The notes under the pieces are model-generated. The model made no database searches. It was given only the letters and a program-made list of their open reading frames with translations, and had not been told where the DNA came from. From Colwellia sp. M166 (lineage in GTDB: Bacteria; Pseudomonadota; Gammaproteobacteria; Enterobacterales; Alteromonadaceae), in contig NZ_CP040755.1 of assembly GCF_024585285.1 (NCBI RefSeq), forward strand, positions 1,054,001 to 1,118,000: a stretch of 64,000 nt of DNA, written 5' to 3'. Every line of letters starts with the position of its first letter. Within the stretch, counting starts at the first letter, position 1. A program made the position numbers and the translations under genes. Positions 25,424 to 38,287 of this stretch are shown here, piece by piece.

Positions 25424-26371
25424 TTAAGGCGTCATCTCTTCTTGATCAGCGCCTTCTTTTTCAATCACTTCTGGGATTAAGTCTTCTTTTGAAATACCTA
25501 ATGCCAAAGCCACCGAACTAGCAACATAAACTGATGAGTAAGTACCAACAAATACACCTAATAGTAATGCGGTTGCAAAACCATGTATTAATGCGCCACC
25601 TTTAAAGAATAAAGCAGCCAATACTAATAAGGTAGTAATTGAGGTGATAATAGTACGTGAAAGCGTTTGTGTTAAAGAGATATTAATTATTTCTTCTGCA
25701 CCACCAACACGCACTTTTCTAAAGTTTTCTCGAATACGATCCGAGACCACAATAGTATCGTTGAGCGAGTAACCTATTACTGCCAATATTGCCGCAAGTA
25801 CGGTTAAGTCAAACTCTAACTGTAAAACAGAGAATAAACCAAGTGTTAGCAATACATCATGAAACAAGGCAAAAACAGAGCCTAAAGCGAAACGCCATTC
25901 AAAACGAAAAGCGACATAAACCAAGATACAGATCAATGCGGTTAGCATGGCTAAACCGCCCTGCTCTGCTAACTCATCACCAACACTGGCGCCAACAAAC
26001 TCAATACGACGCATATCAATGGTTTCACCAGTACCGGATTGAAGAATATCAAGCACTTGGTTACCTAGCATTTCAGCCTTAACATCTTCACGTGTCGCTA
26101 AACGAATGACAACATCACGGCTTGAACCATAAAACTTAACCACAGCATCATCAAAGCCATTAGTATCCATGATTTCGCGGATTTTATTTAAATCAGCGGT
26201 TTTATCAAAACCAATCTCGATTAACGTGCCGCCAGTAAAATCTAAGCCAAAGTTAAGTTTATTCGTTGCCAAGGTAAAAACCGAGGCAAGCATCAGTACA
26301 AGACTTAACAGTAGCGCAGCCTTACGGTAACTCATGAAGGCAACAGTATTTTTTAATTGTAAAATTTGCAT
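25424..26371 (-). CDS. secF: Protein translocase subunit SecF
   Basis: 315 residues, six predicted membrane helices with a periplasmic loop between the first two. The conserved DFTGGTLIEIGF opens the periplasmic P1-like domain. In the membrane part VIGYSLNDTIVVSDRIREN is the RND-type transmembrane motif with the proton-path Asp. SecF with SecD draws exported proteins out of the SecYEG channel using the proton gradient. It follows secD with a 16-bp gap and ends the operon. Confidence 0.98.
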   Translation of the reverse strand: MQILQLKNTVAFMSYRKAALLLSLVLMLASVFTLATNKLNFGLDFTGGTLIEIGFDKTADLNKIREIMDTNGFDDAVVKFYGSSRDVVIRLATREDVKAEMLGNQVLDILQSGTGETIDMRRIEFVGASVGDELAEQGGLAMLTALICILVYVAFRFEWRFALGSVFALFHDVLLTLGLFSVLQLEFDLTVLAAILAVIGYSLNDTIVVSDRIRENFRKVRVGGAEEIINISLTQTLSRTIITSITTLLVLAALFFKGGALIHGFATALLLGVFVGTYSSVYVASSVALALGISKEDLIPEVIEKEGADQEEMTP

Positions 26372-26387
26372 AATATTGAAGCCTTAC

Positions 26388-28235
26388 TTATATAGACAGT
26401 TTATCGAGGCGTTTACCACCCCAAACAGCGTTAACAACCGTACGTGTACCGACAACCGCAGTAAACATTGAAGTAATAATACCGATTGATAACGTTATTG
26501 CGAAACCTTTGATCGGTCCGGTACCAACAGCAAATAAAATCAAAGCAGCAATTAACGTGGTGATGTTAGCATCAATGATAGTGGAAAATGCGGCATCATA
26601 ACCTTGGTGAATTGACTGTTGAATAGACTTACCTTCACGTATTTCTTCACGTATACGCTCAAAAATAAGTACGTTAGCATCAACCGCCATACCCACGGTT
26701 AATACGATACCGGCCATGCCTGGTAAGGTTAAAGCCGCACCAGGGATCATTGACATAATACCAATAATCAACACTAAGTTGGCACCTAGTCCTAAGTTAG
26801 CTACTACACCAAAGGCACGATAATAAATCAACATAAATAAGAACACTAAGCCAAAACCTAGCATAATAGCTTGAAAACCTAATTGAACGTTTTCAGCGCC
26901 TAATGTTGGTCCAACCGTACGCTCTTCTACAATTTGAATTGGCGCAACTAAAGCACCCGCTCGTAGTAATAACGCTAGATTATGTGCTTCAGCTTGGCTA
27001 CCGGCACCGGTAATTCTGAAGGTTTTACCTAAACGTGCTTGAATAGTCGCAACACTGATCACTTCTTCAACTTTCTCGAAGATAGTATTACCTTCAGCAT
27101 CAACACGATTAGTCGGTTTGAATTCAATGAATACCGTCGCCATTGGCTTACCGATATTGCTCTTAGTACTGTTTGACATTTTGTTGCCACCAGCAGAATC
27201 TAAGGTAATATTAACTTGTGGACGACTATATTCATCAAAACTTGAACCGGCATCAACAATATGATCACCGGTAAGCATGACACGTTTTTTCAATAAAACC
27301 GGTTGACCGCTACGTTCTTTTAATAATTGCGAACTACCCGGAACACGGCCATTAAGCGCTGCCCCTAAGTCACCTTCAGTATCAACTAAACGAAACTCTA
27401 TCGTTGCTGTTGCACTTAAAATTTCTTTTGCTTTTGCAGTATCTTGCACACCCGGTAACTCGATAACAATGTGCTTTTTGCCTTGACGTTGCACTAACGG
27501 TTCAGCAACACCGAGTTCATTGACACGGTTACGAATAATAGTAATGTTTTGTTGTAATGCATACTCGCGAGTTTCTTTTAACTTTTGCTCACTCATCTTA
27601 ACGGATAATGTTAAGTTACTTTCATCACTAGCAAATAATAAATCACGATTTTGCTTTTCTAAAAAAGATTCTGCGTTAACTAAGTCATCAGCATTACGAA
27701 AGTGAATATTAATGGCATCATTAACTTGTTTAACTGAACGGTAACGAATATTTTCAGTGCGTAAGCCAGTACGAAAATCATCTACTAAACTTTTTTGTAC
27801 CTTAACAATAGCTTCCTGCATGTTAACTTCCATCAAGAAGCTAACACCGCCACTTAAATCTAAGCCTAACTTCATTGGTGTACCGCCAATGCTTGCTAAC
27901 CACTGTGGAGTTGCGGGGGTCAGGTTCAAGGCGACGGAATGTTGGTCACCCATGCTATCTTCAAGTAAATCACGCGCGCGTAACTGTTGCTCTGTATCTT
28001 TAAAACGCGCCAAAATCTGGCCGTTTTCCATTGCGATACTTGCGAAAGAAATCTTATTTTCATCTAGATGAGACTTTACTGTATCTAAAGTTGCGGCAGT
28101 TGTTTCTATGCCACGTAAACCAGAAATCTGTACCGCTGGATCTTCAGGATATAGGTTTGGCAACGCATAGATTGCACCAATAGCAACTATAAATAGCACC
28201 ATCAATGTCTTCCATAATGGATATTTGTTTAACAC
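26388..28235 (-). CDS. secD: Protein translocase subunit SecD
   Basis: 615 residues, the usual gammaproteobacterial length. An N-terminal membrane helix is followed by a large periplasmic P1 domain ([16 protein letters not shown]) and six membrane helices, with [17 protein letters not shown] carrying the proton-path Asp. It works with SecF and YajC at SecYEG. The genes queA, tgt, yajC, secD and secF lie in the classical order on this strand. Confidence 0.98.
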   Translation of the reverse strand: MLNKYPLWKTLMVLFIVAIGAIYALPNLYPEDPAVQISGLRGIETTAATLDTVKSHLDENKISFASIAMENGQILARFKDTEQQLRARDLLEDSMGDQHSVALNLTPATPQWLASIGGTPMKLGLDLSGGVSFLMEVNMQEAIVKVQKSLVDDFRTGLRTENIRYRSVKQVNDAINIHFRNADDLVNAESFLEKQNRDLLFASDESNLTLSVKMSEQKLKETREYALQQNITIIRNRVNELGVAEPLVQRQGKKHIVIELPGVQDTAKAKEILSATATIEFRLVDTEGDLGAALNGRVPGSSQLLKERSGQPVLLKKRVMLTGDHIVDAGSSFDEYSRPQVNITLDSAGGNKMSNSTKSNIGKPMATVFIEFKPTNRVDAEGNTIFEKVEEVISVATIQARLGKTFRITGAGSQAEAHNLALLLRAGALVAPIQIVEERTVGPTLGAENVQLGFQAIMLGFGLVFLFMLIYYRAFGVVANLGLGANLVLIIGIMSMIPGAALTLPGMAGIVLTVGMAVDANVLIFERIREEIREGKSIQQSIHQGYDAAFSTIIDANITTLIAALILFAVGTGPIKGFAITLSIGIITSMFTAVVGTRTVVNAVWGGKRLDKLSI

Positions 28236-28394
28236 AATATCATCCTATTTTCTTTTGAATCACTCGAATATAACGACTTAATAGTAGAGTGATGTTTATA
28301 AATTTTTCATTGTTATAGTTACTCAAAAGTGCCAATTGATAATAATACCAACCAGCACTTTTAATATAGCTATAGCTAAACCAATAAGATCTCG

Positions 28395-28730
28395 TTATAG
28401 AGACTTCATTGTGCCTTTTGGCAATACGGCGTTAATTGCGCCTTTTTGTACAGTAACTTCAGTACCTTCAGCAATGCTTACTACGATAAAGTCTTTTTCG
28501 TCAGAAACTTTAACAATTTTACCAACAATGCCGCCTTGTGTTAATACTTCATCACCTTTTGATAATTCAGACATTAAGCTTTTGTGCTCTTTTACACGTT
28601 TAGCTTGTGGACGATAGATCATAAAATAAAACACTAAGCCAAATACGGCTAACATAATTAACATTGATGTACCGTCAGCACCTTGAGCAGGTCCTGCAGC
28701 AGCGTGGGCTTGGCTAATAAATAAACTCAT
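28395..28730 (-). CDS. yajC: Preprotein translocase subunit YajC
   Basis: 111 residues. A short Ala/Gly-rich periplasmic start and one membrane helix (about 24-42, MLIMLAVFGLVFYFMIYRPQ) are followed by a small cytoplasmic domain with DEVLTQGGIVGKI. This is the standard YajC architecture. It stabilises the SecDF complex. The 159-bp gap to secD holds no gene. It follows tgt with 58 bp between. Confidence 0.97.
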   Translation of the reverse strand: MSLFISQAHAAAGPAQGADGTSMLIMLAVFGLVFYFMIYRPQAKRVKEHKSLMSELSKGDEVLTQGGIVGKIVKVSDEKDFIVVSIAEGTEVTVQKGAINAVLPKGTMKSL

Positions 28731-28788
28731 AAATTCCTCTTATTATTTTTTCTAATTAATTTTATAAAATGGTGAAGTTGAAACTGTT

Positions 28789-29958
<1,170 letters not shown>

Positions 29959-30043
29959 TTATCCTTTGCCCACTAGCGAAACAGGCTAGTAGCTTTTCTG
30001 TTTTAGTGGCTAAGCTAAGGCCTAGTTCACTATAATTTACTAC

Positions 30044-31099
30044 CTATGCTGTATGTTGATCTCGTTTGGTTAAAAACATCGCATCACCATAACTAAAAAA
30101 TCGATATTGCTGCTCAACCGCATGTTGATAGGTATTCATAATATTTTCGTAGCCAGAAAATGCACTCACTAACATCAATAAGGTGGATTCAGAAAGATGA
30201 AAATTAGTAATGAGGGCATCAACAATTTCAAACTCATAACCGGGGGTTATAAAAATATCGGTATCACCATAAAAAGCACTAAACGGTTTATCTTGTTCTT
30301 TAGCAACTTTCGCAGCACTTTCTAATGAGCGTACAGAAGTAGTACCCACAGCAATCACTTTACCACCCTGCGCTTTGGTTTGCTTTATTTGCTCAACAAC
30401 ACTTGGCGGTACTTCAACATATTCAGCATGCATAATATGATCGGCAATTTCATCAACCTTAACCGGTTGAAATGTTCCGGCACCAACATGCAAAGTCACA
30501 AAAGCAAAATCAACACCTTTGGCTTTTAACTTTGCCATTAATGTATCATCAAAATGCAACCCTGCCGTAGGTGCTGCTACCGCACCTGGTTTTTCATTAT
30601 ATACTGTTTGATAACGCTCACGGTCGCTGTCTTCGTCAGGGCGATCGATATAAGGCGGCAATGGCATATGACCAATGTCATCTAATATTGATAACACCGG
30701 CTGTTCGCCATGAAACTCAAGTTCGAATAAAGCATCATGTCTTGCCACCATGGTAGCTGTAACTTTGCCTTCAAGCAGTATTTCACTACCGGCTTTAGGG
30801 GATTTACTACAGCGTATATGTGCTAACACTCTGCGTTCATCTAATAAACGCTCAACCAGCACTTCTAACTTACCGCCACTCGCTTTTTGACCAAACATGC
30901 GCGCTGGGATCACGCGAGTATTGTTAAAAACTAAGAGATCACCAGCTTCAACGTGATTAATAATATCAGTAAAAGTTTCATCGCGACATTCACCGCTATT
31001 ACCACTAAGGGTTAATAAACGACTGGCTGAACGGTTAGCTTTCGGGTATCGAGCAATAAGCTCTTCAGGTAAGTCAAATGAGAAATCGGCTACGCGCAT
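30044..31099 (-). CDS. queA: S-adenosylmethionine:tRNA ribosyltransferase-isomerase
   Basis: 351 residues with typical QueA blocks: [15 protein letters not shown] at the start, [31 protein letters not shown] and [16 protein letters not shown]. It adds the epoxycyclopentane ring from SAM to preQ1-modified tRNA in queuosine synthesis. First gene of the queA-tgt-yajC-secDF unit, divergent from aceK. Confidence 0.98.
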   Translation of the reverse strand: MRVADFSFDLPEELIARYPKANRSASRLLTLSGNSGECRDETFTDIINHVEAGDLLVFNNTRVIPARMFGQKASGGKLEVLVERLLDERRVLAHIRCSKSPKAGSEILLEGKVTATMVARHDALFELEFHGEQPVLSILDDIGHMPLPPYIDRPDEDSDRERYQTVYNEKPGAVAAPTAGLHFDDTLMAKLKAKGVDFAFVTLHVGAGTFQPVKVDEIADHIMHAEYVEVPPSVVEQIKQTKAQGGKVIAVGTTSVRSLESAAKVAKEQDKPFSAFYGDTDIFITPGYEFEIVDALITNFHLSESTLLMLVSAFSGYENIMNTYQHAVEQQYRFFSYGDAMFLTKRDQHTA

Positions 31100-31481
31100 G
31101 ATAAATAAACTAGTTTAAAGATGAAAAAACGCGTAATTTTAGTGCTGCACGGCACGAATAGCAAGCATTAACTTATAAAACAAGGCTAAGCGAATAGCGC
31201 GATTAAGCTCAGATTGCTAAGGCGGCATCACTATCATTAATAACGACTATAAGCTAAAAATAATCACTCAAAAGCAATGTTTTAACGTATGCTGAAATCA
31301 AACTTTATTGTGATACCAATTCTCTGACCTTTGTTTTCTTATTGTGTATAGAGCAGATATGTCAGGACAATACGTGCGCTTGATCAATAGCAAGCACTTG
31401 TCATGACAGCTAGCATTGACTTGCCCTATCTTAATCAGCACAATCGGCTAATAACTGACTGAAATTGGCCATAGGTAGCCC
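31100..31481. other. Divergent promoter region between queA and aceK
   Basis: No gene. It must hold promoters for both sides. Around 31374-31400 is an imperfect inverted repeat (GTGCGCTTG ... CAAGCAC); nothing else stands out. Confidence 0.45.
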
Positions 31482-33212
31482 ATGAAAAATCTTGCTTTTG
31501 CCATCGCTAAAACGATTATTAACGGTTTTGAGCGACACATATATCTTTACAGTGAAATTACCCAAGCAGCCAAACAGCGCTTTGAACAATATCGTTGGCA
31601 TGACATTCAAACAGCAGCAAAGGCACGTACCGATTTCTATGATCAGCGTGTTGGTGAAACCTTAGACACCATCAAACAAGATTTTTTTATCACCACACTC
31701 GATGATGAGCTTTGGCAACATGTAAAAAACAGCTATATTGAATTACTGAGTTTACATCCACAACCTGAATTAGCGGAAAGCTTCTATAATTCGGTTTTTT
31801 GTCACCTTTTTGAGCGAAAGTATTATCACAATGCCTATATTTTCGTGCAATCAACCGCCACTCGTTTAGATAAACTACCAACACCCAAAATATTCACCAG
31901 CTATCACCCTGATGAACATGGGTTGTATAAAACCATTACGCTGATCATTAAGAGTCAAAACTTTTCACTGCCCTTTGCGCACTTAAAAAAAGATATCAAT
32001 ACTTTAATTGCCAAGTTTCGCCAACAAGCACATAAAACTCGCTACCAATTATCTGACTTGCAATTTGATATCCTCGATTCTGTTTTTTACCGTAATAAGG
32101 GCGCCTATATTATAGGGCGAGTGATCTCCCCCGCCGGCGAAACGCCATTTATTATCTCGTTGTTAAATACTGAAAAAGATGGCTTATTTATTGATGCCTT
32201 AATTACAAAAGGTGAGGATATGGCAGTGGTATTCGGCTTTGCTCGTGCCTATTTCTTCGTCGATTGTCAGCACCCACATGCCCTTGTCGACTTTCTCAAC
32301 CGTTTAATCCCGCATAAAACCCGTGCTGATTTGTATTCCGCCATTGGCTTTCATAAGCAAGGTAAAACACAGTTTTATCGTGACTTTTTAAACCATCTTG
32401 ATAACAGCGATGACAAACTGGAACTCGCTCCTGGCATAAAAGGTATGGTGATGTCAGTCTTTACTCTGCCATCTTACCCTTATGTTTTTAAAATTATTAA
32501 AGACAAATTTTCACCCAGTAAAAATATGACCCGAGCAGATGTAAAGGGCAAATATCGCTTAGTAAAATTACATGACCGTGTTGGCCGAATGGCTGATACC
32601 ATGGAATATTCTGAGGTTGCTTTTCCTAAGCAACGCTTCTCAGTAGAGTTATTGGAAGAGCTTAATACGGTTGCGCCATCATTATTGCGCTTTGAAAATG
32701 ACTTAGTGATCATTAAACACATGTACATCGAACGTAAAATGACGCCTTTGAATTTGTATTTAGCGACAGCAAGTGATGAAGAAGTTGACAATGCCATGTA
32801 CGGCTACGGCAAAGCGATTAAGCAATTGATTGCCGCAGATATATTTCCTGGTGATATGTTACTGAAAAATTTTGGTGTCACTCGTCACGGTCGCGTCATT
32901 TTTTATGATTATGATGAAATCACCTATATGAATGAAGTCAATTTCCGCGTCAAACCTGAGCCAATAACTGAAGAGCAAATTTATGCCTCAGAGCCTTGGT
33001 ATTCTGTTGACCCTGGTGATGTATTTCCAGAAGAAATTGCCACCTTTGCCTTGGCAAATACACGCTATCGCCAAGCATTTTTACGTTACCATGCTAATTT
33101 ACTAGAAGCTAAATATTGGCAAAATTGCCAAGCTAATGTCGCCAAAGGCGTTTTTGCGGATGTTTATCCTTACCCTGAAAAATCACGTTTTTGTCACTGG
33201 AAAAATAATTAA
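31482..33212 (+). CDS. aceK: Isocitrate dehydrogenase kinase/phosphatase
   Basis: 576 residues, the normal length. The regulatory N-terminal half contains RFEQYRWHDIQTAAKAR and YYHNAYIFVQ. The kinase/phosphatase core shows PGIKGMVMSVFTLPSYPYVF, KYRLVKLHDRVGRMADT and the catalytic-loop region DMLLKNFGVTRHGRVIFYDY ahead of DEITYM. It switches isocitrate dehydrogenase off by phosphorylation so that carbon can enter the glyoxylate shunt on C2 substrates. It is usually encoded next to aceBA; here it stands alone between queA and tRNA-Trp. Confidence 0.98.
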   Translation: MKNLAFAIAKTIINGFERHIYLYSEITQAAKQRFEQYRWHDIQTAAKARTDFYDQRVGETLDTIKQDFFITTLDDELWQHVKNSYIELLSLHPQPELAESFYNSVFCHLFERKYYHNAYIFVQSTATRLDKLPTPKIFTSYHPDEHGLYKTITLIIKSQNFSLPFAHLKKDINTLIAKFRQQAHKTRYQLSDLQFDILDSVFYRNKGAYIIGRVISPAGETPFIISLLNTEKDGLFIDALITKGEDMAVVFGFARAYFFVDCQHPHALVDFLNRLIPHKTRADLYSAIGFHKQGKTQFYRDFLNHLDNSDDKLELAPGIKGMVMSVFTLPSYPYVFKIIKDKFSPSKNMTRADVKGKYRLVKLHDRVGRMADTMEYSEVAFPKQRFSVELLEELNTVAPSLLRFENDLVIIKHMYIERKMTPLNLYLATASDEEVDNAMYGYGKAIKQLIAADIFPGDMLLKNFGVTRHGRVIFYDYDEITYMNEVNFRVKPEPITEEQIYASEPWYSVDPGDVFPEEIATFALANTRYRQAFLRYHANLLEAKYWQNCQANVAKGVFADVYPYPEKSRFCHWKNN

Positions 33213-33338
33213 CAACCTTATAATTTTGTTTTAAGGTTAGTTATGGCGAATAAACAAGCAAAAAACTGGCTTTAAATACTTAAAATGGACAAGTGTGCTG
33301 TTTATTTAGCCGAACAGTCATTTATTTGTAATTTGTCC

Positions 33339-33366
33339 TTTACCTTTAGCTTGGCATCAGTATAAT
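33339..33366 (+). promoter_or_regulatory. Sigma-70 type promoter of tRNA-Trp
   Basis: TTTACC (33339-33344), a 16-bp spacer and a perfect TATAAT (33361-33366), with the mature tRNA starting 14 bp downstream of the -10 hexamer. Confidence 0.7.
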
Positions 33367-33379
33367 TCGAATCTGTTGC

Positions 33380-33456
33380 AGGGGTGTAGTTCCAATTGGT
33401 AGAACAGCGGTCTCCAAAACCGACGGTTGGGAGTTCGAATCTCTCCACCCCTGCCA
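33380..33456 (+). tRNA. trpT: tRNA-Trp (CCA anticodon)
   Basis: The acceptor stem AGGGGTG pairs with CACCCCT, followed by discriminator G and an encoded CCA. The anticodon loop CTCCAAA reads CCA. The T-arm GTTCGAATC is canonical. The sequence follows E. coli tRNA-Trp closely, with one extra base in the D-loop (77 nt). Confidence 0.97.
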
Positions 33457-33570
33457 TTTTCTTCTTTAATAACAATTTACTGTTATTTCAAAAATATGAA
33501 TAAATTCTGGTTTTTCCTAACTAAAAACTCTGTCATGATAATAGCCAGTTTTAAACATAGCTAAAATAAT

Positions 33571-34038
33571 ATGACTATTAGCAAACGACAGTTTGATTTA
33601 TTACAAGCCATGGGCATTACGGTTTGGCAAAGGCGTGATTTATCAAGTCTTACTTCAGGTTCAGCTATGGCTAATGCTAATAGCCCCAAACAAGATAATA
33701 CTCCAGTTAATAATCTAGCTAATAAATCCAGTTCCCAATCAAGCCGATCGGCAGTACAACAAGCACCTAATGTTAAGCCAATTACCCTTGATCTCGAAAC
33801 GTTATTTAAGCAGTCATTATTTAATGATGTCATACGTTGTTTAGGTGTCAGCCATGCCGACTTAGCCATTGAGAAAGATCAATTAGACTTGGGGATTATT
33901 AACTGGCAATTTACCGATAGTAATAGTATTGAATTTAAGCATAACTGTTTACAAACGCCAGATTTAACCACTCTCGCCAACTCGCCAGCACTAAAAAAGG
34001 CCTTATGGCAATCGATAGGACCATTAAGTTCACTATGA
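33571..34038 (+). CDS. holD: DNA polymerase III psi subunit (HolD)
   Basis: 155 residues. The first 20 (MTISKRQFDLLQAMGITVWQ) match the conserved HolD N-terminus that binds the chi subunit. A Ser/Asn/Gln-rich linker (about 30-68) and a small C-terminal domain (DVIRCLGVSHADLAIEKDQL, then DLGIINWQF) follow. The linker makes it slightly longer than E. coli HolD (137). Its stop overlaps the rimI start (ATGA), the conserved holD-rimI arrangement, which supports the call for this poorly conserved protein. Confidence 0.85.
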   Translation: MTISKRQFDLLQAMGITVWQRRDLSSLTSGSAMANANSPKQDNTPVNNLANKSSSQSSRSAVQQAPNVKPITLDLETLFKQSLFNDVIRCLGVSHADLAIEKDQLDLGIINWQFTDSNSIEFKHNCLQTPDLTTLANSPALKKALWQSIGPLSSL

Positions 34039-34496
34039 CAAAAACCAACAGCACTCAGTTTAGCCCAATAAATCAAGATATCGTTGAACAACTTATGGCT
34101 ATTGAATTGGCCTGTCATCCACATCCGTGGAGTGAGAAAACCTTTCGCAGCTGTATTGATGGCCGATATTTTGGTGATTACCTAACGGTTGACAAGGCCA
34201 TTGTTGGTTTCTATGTCGGTGAGCATGTCGCCGGTGAATCAACCTTAATGGACATTTGTGTCGCACCAGCACAGCAAGGCAAAGGTTACGGTAAAACCTT
34301 ATTATTACAATTTTTTGAGGATTGTAAAAAACTAGCTAGCAAAACTATCTTTCTAGAAGTGCGGGCGAAAAATATTAGTGCGCAAATGCTTTATATTAAT
34401 CATGGTTTTAGCGAGATATCGCGTAGAACAGGTTATTATCCAAGCAATACCAGCTTTGGATATGAAGACGCTATTGTGATGTCAAAAAAGCTTTAA
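34035..34496 (+). CDS. rimI: Ribosomal protein S18-alanine N-acetyltransferase
   Basis: 153 residues starting at the ATG that overlaps the holD stop by ATGA; an in-frame upstream start at 34005 is less likely. It is a GNAT acetyltransferase with LMDICVAPAQQGKGYGKTLL as the acetyl-CoA-binding motif A, plus HPHPWSEKTFRSC and FLEVRAKNISAQMLYINHGF typical of RimI. It acetylates the N-terminal alanine of S18. Confidence 0.95.
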   Translation: MTKTNSTQFSPINQDIVEQLMAIELACHPHPWSEKTFRSCIDGRYFGDYLTVDKAIVGFYVGEHVAGESTLMDICVAPAQQGKGYGKTLLLQFFEDCKKLASKTIFLEVRAKNISAQMLYINHGFSEISRRTGYYPSNTSFGYEDAIVMSKKL

Positions 34497-34607
34497 TTAA
34501 GCTTAGTTAGTAAGTTATGCTGGCATAAAAGCCCAAGATATTACATTAAGTAGTTTTGGGCAAAGTCATAGCACAAAATCATGGCGCGAAGTACTTATCT
34601 TAATGAT

Positions 34608-34638
34608 AAAAAAAGCAAACCTAATGGTTTGCTTTTTT
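34608..34638. terminator. Bidirectional terminator between rimI and napC
   Basis: AAAAAGCAAACC and its complement enclose TAAT, with A- and T-runs on both sides. It lies between the convergent rimI (plus) and napC (minus), 44 bp from the napC stop. Confidence 0.9.
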
Positions 34639-34681
34639 ACATTTTACATCTAGAGAATAGTTATCAGTTATCTGTAAGCAA

Positions 34682-35257
34682 TTACCAATTTTCCACACCT
34701 TTCATATCAGGTAATTCATGAGCGATACCTTTATGACAATCAATACAGGTTTTCTCACCAGAGGCTAACGCGTCAGCGTGCATTTTAACGCTGCGATTAC
34801 CTTGTTCAGAGAAATCCATATATTCAAAGTTATGACAGTTACGGCATTCCAGAGAGTCATTTTCTTTCATGCGTTTCCATTCACGTTCTGCCATGGAGCG
34901 GCGATGATCAACAAACTCTTCTCGTGTGTCGATAACGCCCGTTAACATGCCCCAAACTTCTTTACTGGCAGCAATTTTACGGACAATTTTATCGGTCCAT
35001 TTTTTTGGTACATGACAATCAGGACAAGTAGCACGCACGCCAGAGCGGTTGGCATAGTGAATAGTCTCACGGTACTCTTCGTAAACATTGTCTTGCATTT
35101 CATGACAACTAATACAAAACTCTTCGGTGTTGGTTACTTCTAGCGCGGTATTAAAACCACCCCAGAAAATAATCCCTCCCGCAAACCCTATGGCTAAGAT
35201 AAACCACATTGCTGCACTACTTGGCGACGTTAAGAACGTCCATAAATTTTTTAACAT
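34682..35257 (-). CDS. napC: Tetrahaem cytochrome c, NapC/NirT family
   Basis: 191 residues. One membrane anchor (about 15-38) is followed by a periplasmic domain with four CxxCH haem motifs at about 48-52 (CISCH), 78-82 (CPDCH), 138-142 (CRNCH) and 171-175 (CIDCH). NapC oxidises quinol in the inner membrane and passes electrons to NapAB. It is the last gene of the nap operon; no napGH is present, so NapC should be the only quinol route encoded here. Confidence 0.96.
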   Translation of the reverse strand: MLKNLWTFLTSPSSAAMWFILAIGFAGGIIFWGGFNTALEVTNTEEFCISCHEMQDNVYEEYRETIHYANRSGVRATCPDCHVPKKWTDKIVRKIAASKEVWGMLTGVIDTREEFVDHRRSMAEREWKRMKENDSLECRNCHNFEYMDFSEQGNRSVKMHADALASGEKTCIDCHKGIAHELPDMKGVENW

Positions 35258-35283
35258 TTTATACCCCTTAGTATTGCTACGGT

Positions 35284-35742
35284 TTACTCATTACCCAATG
35301 ATTCAACCGGTTCAAAGGTATTTTCAACTAATGGTGCGGCATCAGCTTGTGTTACGTGACATTGCGAGCAAAAGTAACGCCGAGGTGAAACATCTGACAA
35401 GGTTTTACCGTCGCGAGTTTCAAAATGTGTTAAGCTGATTTTAGTTGCCCCTGTTTCTGCTGCGTGTTTCCAACTATGGCAACTTAAGCACTTGTTACTA
35501 TTTAAATCAACGCGATAGCCACGTGTTTGATGTGGTATAACCGGTGGTTGATGAACATAATTACGAGCTATTGGGTTTTTATCCTTAATGACACGTTTGA
35601 GCCTGTCAGCTGGACGAGTTTCATCAATGGTTGAGGCACCACGAATAGTGGTTAAACCACCGGGGTTTACCGTTTCTTGTGCTATTACATTAACCGTAAC
35701 AGCAAAGGTGACAACGGCAACGAATAAAGATAATAATTTCAT
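35284..35742 (-). CDS. napB: Dihaem cytochrome c subunit of periplasmic nitrate reductase
   Basis: 152 residues from ATG 35740-35742, preferred to a start 24 bp upstream because a GGGGGAGAG ribosome site precedes it and the protein then opens with a signal peptide ([20 protein letters not shown], cut after AQ). Two haem sites are visible, CLSCH and CSQCH, with the NapB sequences [14 protein letters not shown] and [11 protein letters not shown]. It transfers electrons from NapC to NapA. Confidence 0.96.
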   Translation of the reverse strand: MKLLSLFVAVVTFAVTVNVIAQETVNPGGLTTIRGASTIDETRPADRLKRVIKDKNPIARNYVHQPPVIPHQTRGYRVDLNSNKCLSCHSWKHAAETGATKISLTHFETRDGKTLSDVSPRRYFCSQCHVTQADAAPLVENTFEPVESLGNE

Positions 35743-35797
35743 TTTAACTCTCCCCCGCATCGACAATTGCTGTTATCGATGCGTAAATTTATCAACA

Positions 35798-38287
35798 TTA
35801 AGCCTTCGTTACTTTCACGGCACATTTTTTGTAATCAGTTTCTTTTGACAACGGATCAGTGGCATCGAGTGTCAGTTTATTTACTAATTGCTTGGCATCA
35901 AACCAAGGCATAAATACCAAGCCTTTCGGCGGACGGTTACGACCTCTGGTTTCAATACGTGATTCAACTTCACCTCGACGAGACGCCATCAAGACTTTAT
36001 CACCACGACGCAAATCTCGCTCTCTAGCATCATCCGGGTGCATAAAGATCACGGCATCAGGAAACGCTTTATGAAGTTCAGGGACACGTGCTGTCATCGA
36101 CCCTGAATGCCAATGCTCAAGCACTCGCCCGGTACTTAACCATAAGTTATATTCTTCGTCAGGCGATTCTGCTGCCGGCTCATAAGGTAGGGCAAAAATA
36201 ATCGCTTTATTATCTTTTTTACCGTAGAACTGCACTTCACTGCCTTTTTCAACGTAAGGGTCATGACCTTCTCTAAAGCGCCATTTGGTTTCTTTACCAT
36301 TAACCACTGGCCATCTTAAGCCGCGCTCTGCATGGTAACGATCAAAAGGTGCTAAATCATGGCCATGGCCGCGACCAAATTCAGCGTACTCTTCGAATAA
36401 ACCCTTTTGGATATAAAAACCAAAGGCATCGCCTTCAAAGTTGCTATCACCTTTTGATTCTGACATCGGGAACTTATTTACCTTGCCGTTAGCATAAAGC
36501 ACATCAAATAAAGTCTTGCCCCTAAGCTCGGGTTGCTTAGCAATAAGTTCTTCAGGCCATACCTCTTCAACTTTAAAACGTTTTGAGAATTCAACCAATT
36601 GCCATAAATCAGACCGAGCGTCACCTGGCGCATTAACTTGTTGATGCCAAAATTGTGTTCGACGCTCAGCATTACCGTAAGCGCCTTCTTTTTCAACCCA
36701 CATAGCCGTAGGCAAAATCAAATCGGCGGCTTGTGCAGTAACTGTTGGATATGGGTCAGAAACTACAATAAAATTTTCAGGGTTACGGTAACCAGGAATA
36801 GCTTCCTCGTTAATGTTCGCAGCCGCTTGCATATTGTTATTACACATCACCCAATAGGCATTAAGCTTGCCGTCTTTGAGCATTCTGTTTTGCAATACGG
36901 CATGATAACCAGGTTTTGGTGGAATGGTGCCTGCTGGCAATTTCCATATTTTTTCAGCAATAGCTCTATGCTCAGGGTTATTCACCACTAAGTCAGCAGG
37001 TAAACGGTGAGAGAATGTCCCCACTTCACGCGCCGTGCCACACGCTGAAGGTTGACCGGTTAATGAAAATGGACTATTACCAGGTTCAGAAATTTTACCG
37101 GTTAACAAATGTACGTTATACATTAGGTTATTCGCCCAAACGCCTCGGGTATGTTGGTTAAAGCCCATAGTCCAAAAAGAGGTTACTTTTACTTTTGGAT
37201 CGGCATACAACTTGGCCATTTCAATTAAGTTAGCCTCAGGCACACCGGAAAGTTTGGAAGCATACTCTACAGTATAAGTACTGACAAACTTAGCATAATC
37301 TTCAAAGCTCATTGGCTTAGAAGCACCTGAGCCAGCATTTTTAGCGGCTTTTTCTAACGGATGCGTTGGACGTAAACCATAGCCAATATCCGTAACACCT
37401 TCACGAACATTGACATGCTTTTTCATGAAGTCTTCATTAACGGCATTGTTTTGAATAATGTAGTTAGCGATGAAGTTCAAAATGGCTAAATCAGTTTGCG
37501 GGGTAAAAATCATGCCATTATCGGCAAGTTCAAAACTGCGATGCTTATAAGTTGATAAAACATTTACCTTAACGTGTGGTGCACTCAAGCGACGATCGGT
37601 TAAACGTGACCACAAAATTGGATGCATCTCAGCCATATTTGAGCCCCATAGGACAAAGGCATCGGCATGTTCTAAATCGTCATAACAACCCATTGGCTCG
37701 TCAATGCCAAACGTACGCATAAAACCGCCAACTGCGGATGCCATGCAGTGACGTGCATTCGGGTCAATGTTATTACTTAAAAAGCCTGCTTTCATTAGCT
37801 TAGACGCCGCATAACCTTCCCATACCGTCCATTGGCCAGAGCCAAACATCCCAACTGAGGTTGGACCTTTTTTCTTAATCGCGGCTTTAAATTTATCAGC
37901 CATAACATCAAATGCTTTGTCCCAACTAATTGGTGTAAACTCACCTTCTTTATCGAATTTACCATCAGTCATTCGCAATAATGGTTGAGTTAAACGATCT
38001 TTGCCGTACATAATTTTCGATAAAAAATAACCTTTAATACAGTTTAGGCCTTTGTTAACTTCAGCTTCTGGATCGCCTTGTGTTGCCACTACTTTGCCGT
38101 GCTGAGTGCCAACTAAAACACTACAGCCAGTGCCACAAAAACGACACGGAGCCTTATCCCACTTAATTGCGCTTTCTGATGACTTGGTAATTAAGTTAGC
38201 TGCTGACGCAGGTACGGCAACACCCGCGGCAACCGCCGTTGCTGCAACCGCGTTAGCTTTAATAAAGTCACGTCGAGTTAAAGTCAT
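35798..38287 (-). CDS. napA: Periplasmic nitrate reductase catalytic subunit
   Basis: 829 residues. Tat signal with RRDFIK at 5-10. The [4Fe-4S] cysteines are Cys48, Cys51, Cys55 and Cys83 (C-x2-C-x3-C-x27-C). Cys181 in [18 protein letters not shown] is the expected molybdenum ligand. The molybdopterin oxidoreductase body and the C-terminal dinucleotide-binding domain ([15 protein letters not shown]) are complete. It reduces nitrate to nitrite in the periplasm. The start codon overlaps the napD stop by four bases. Confidence 0.98.
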   Translation of the reverse strand: MTLTRRDFIKANAVAATAVAAGVAVPASAANLITKSSESAIKWDKAPCRFCGTGCSVLVGTQHGKVVATQGDPEAEVNKGLNCIKGYFLSKIMYGKDRLTQPLLRMTDGKFDKEGEFTPISWDKAFDVMADKFKAAIKKKGPTSVGMFGSGQWTVWEGYAASKLMKAGFLSNNIDPNARHCMASAVGGFMRTFGIDEPMGCYDDLEHADAFVLWGSNMAEMHPILWSRLTDRRLSAPHVKVNVLSTYKHRSFELADNGMIFTPQTDLAILNFIANYIIQNNAVNEDFMKKHVNVREGVTDIGYGLRPTHPLEKAAKNAGSGASKPMSFEDYAKFVSTYTVEYASKLSGVPEANLIEMAKLYADPKVKVTSFWTMGFNQHTRGVWANNLMYNVHLLTGKISEPGNSPFSLTGQPSACGTAREVGTFSHRLPADLVVNNPEHRAIAEKIWKLPAGTIPPKPGYHAVLQNRMLKDGKLNAYWVMCNNNMQAAANINEEAIPGYRNPENFIVVSDPYPTVTAQAADLILPTAMWVEKEGAYGNAERRTQFWHQQVNAPGDARSDLWQLVEFSKRFKVEEVWPEELIAKQPELRGKTLFDVLYANGKVNKFPMSESKGDSNFEGDAFGFYIQKGLFEEYAEFGRGHGHDLAPFDRYHAERGLRWPVVNGKETKWRFREGHDPYVEKGSEVQFYGKKDNKAIIFALPYEPAAESPDEEYNLWLSTGRVLEHWHSGSMTARVPELHKAFPDAVIFMHPDDARERDLRRGDKVLMASRRGEVESRIETRGRNRPPKGLVFMPWFDAKQLVNKLTLDATDPLSKETDYKKCAVKVTKA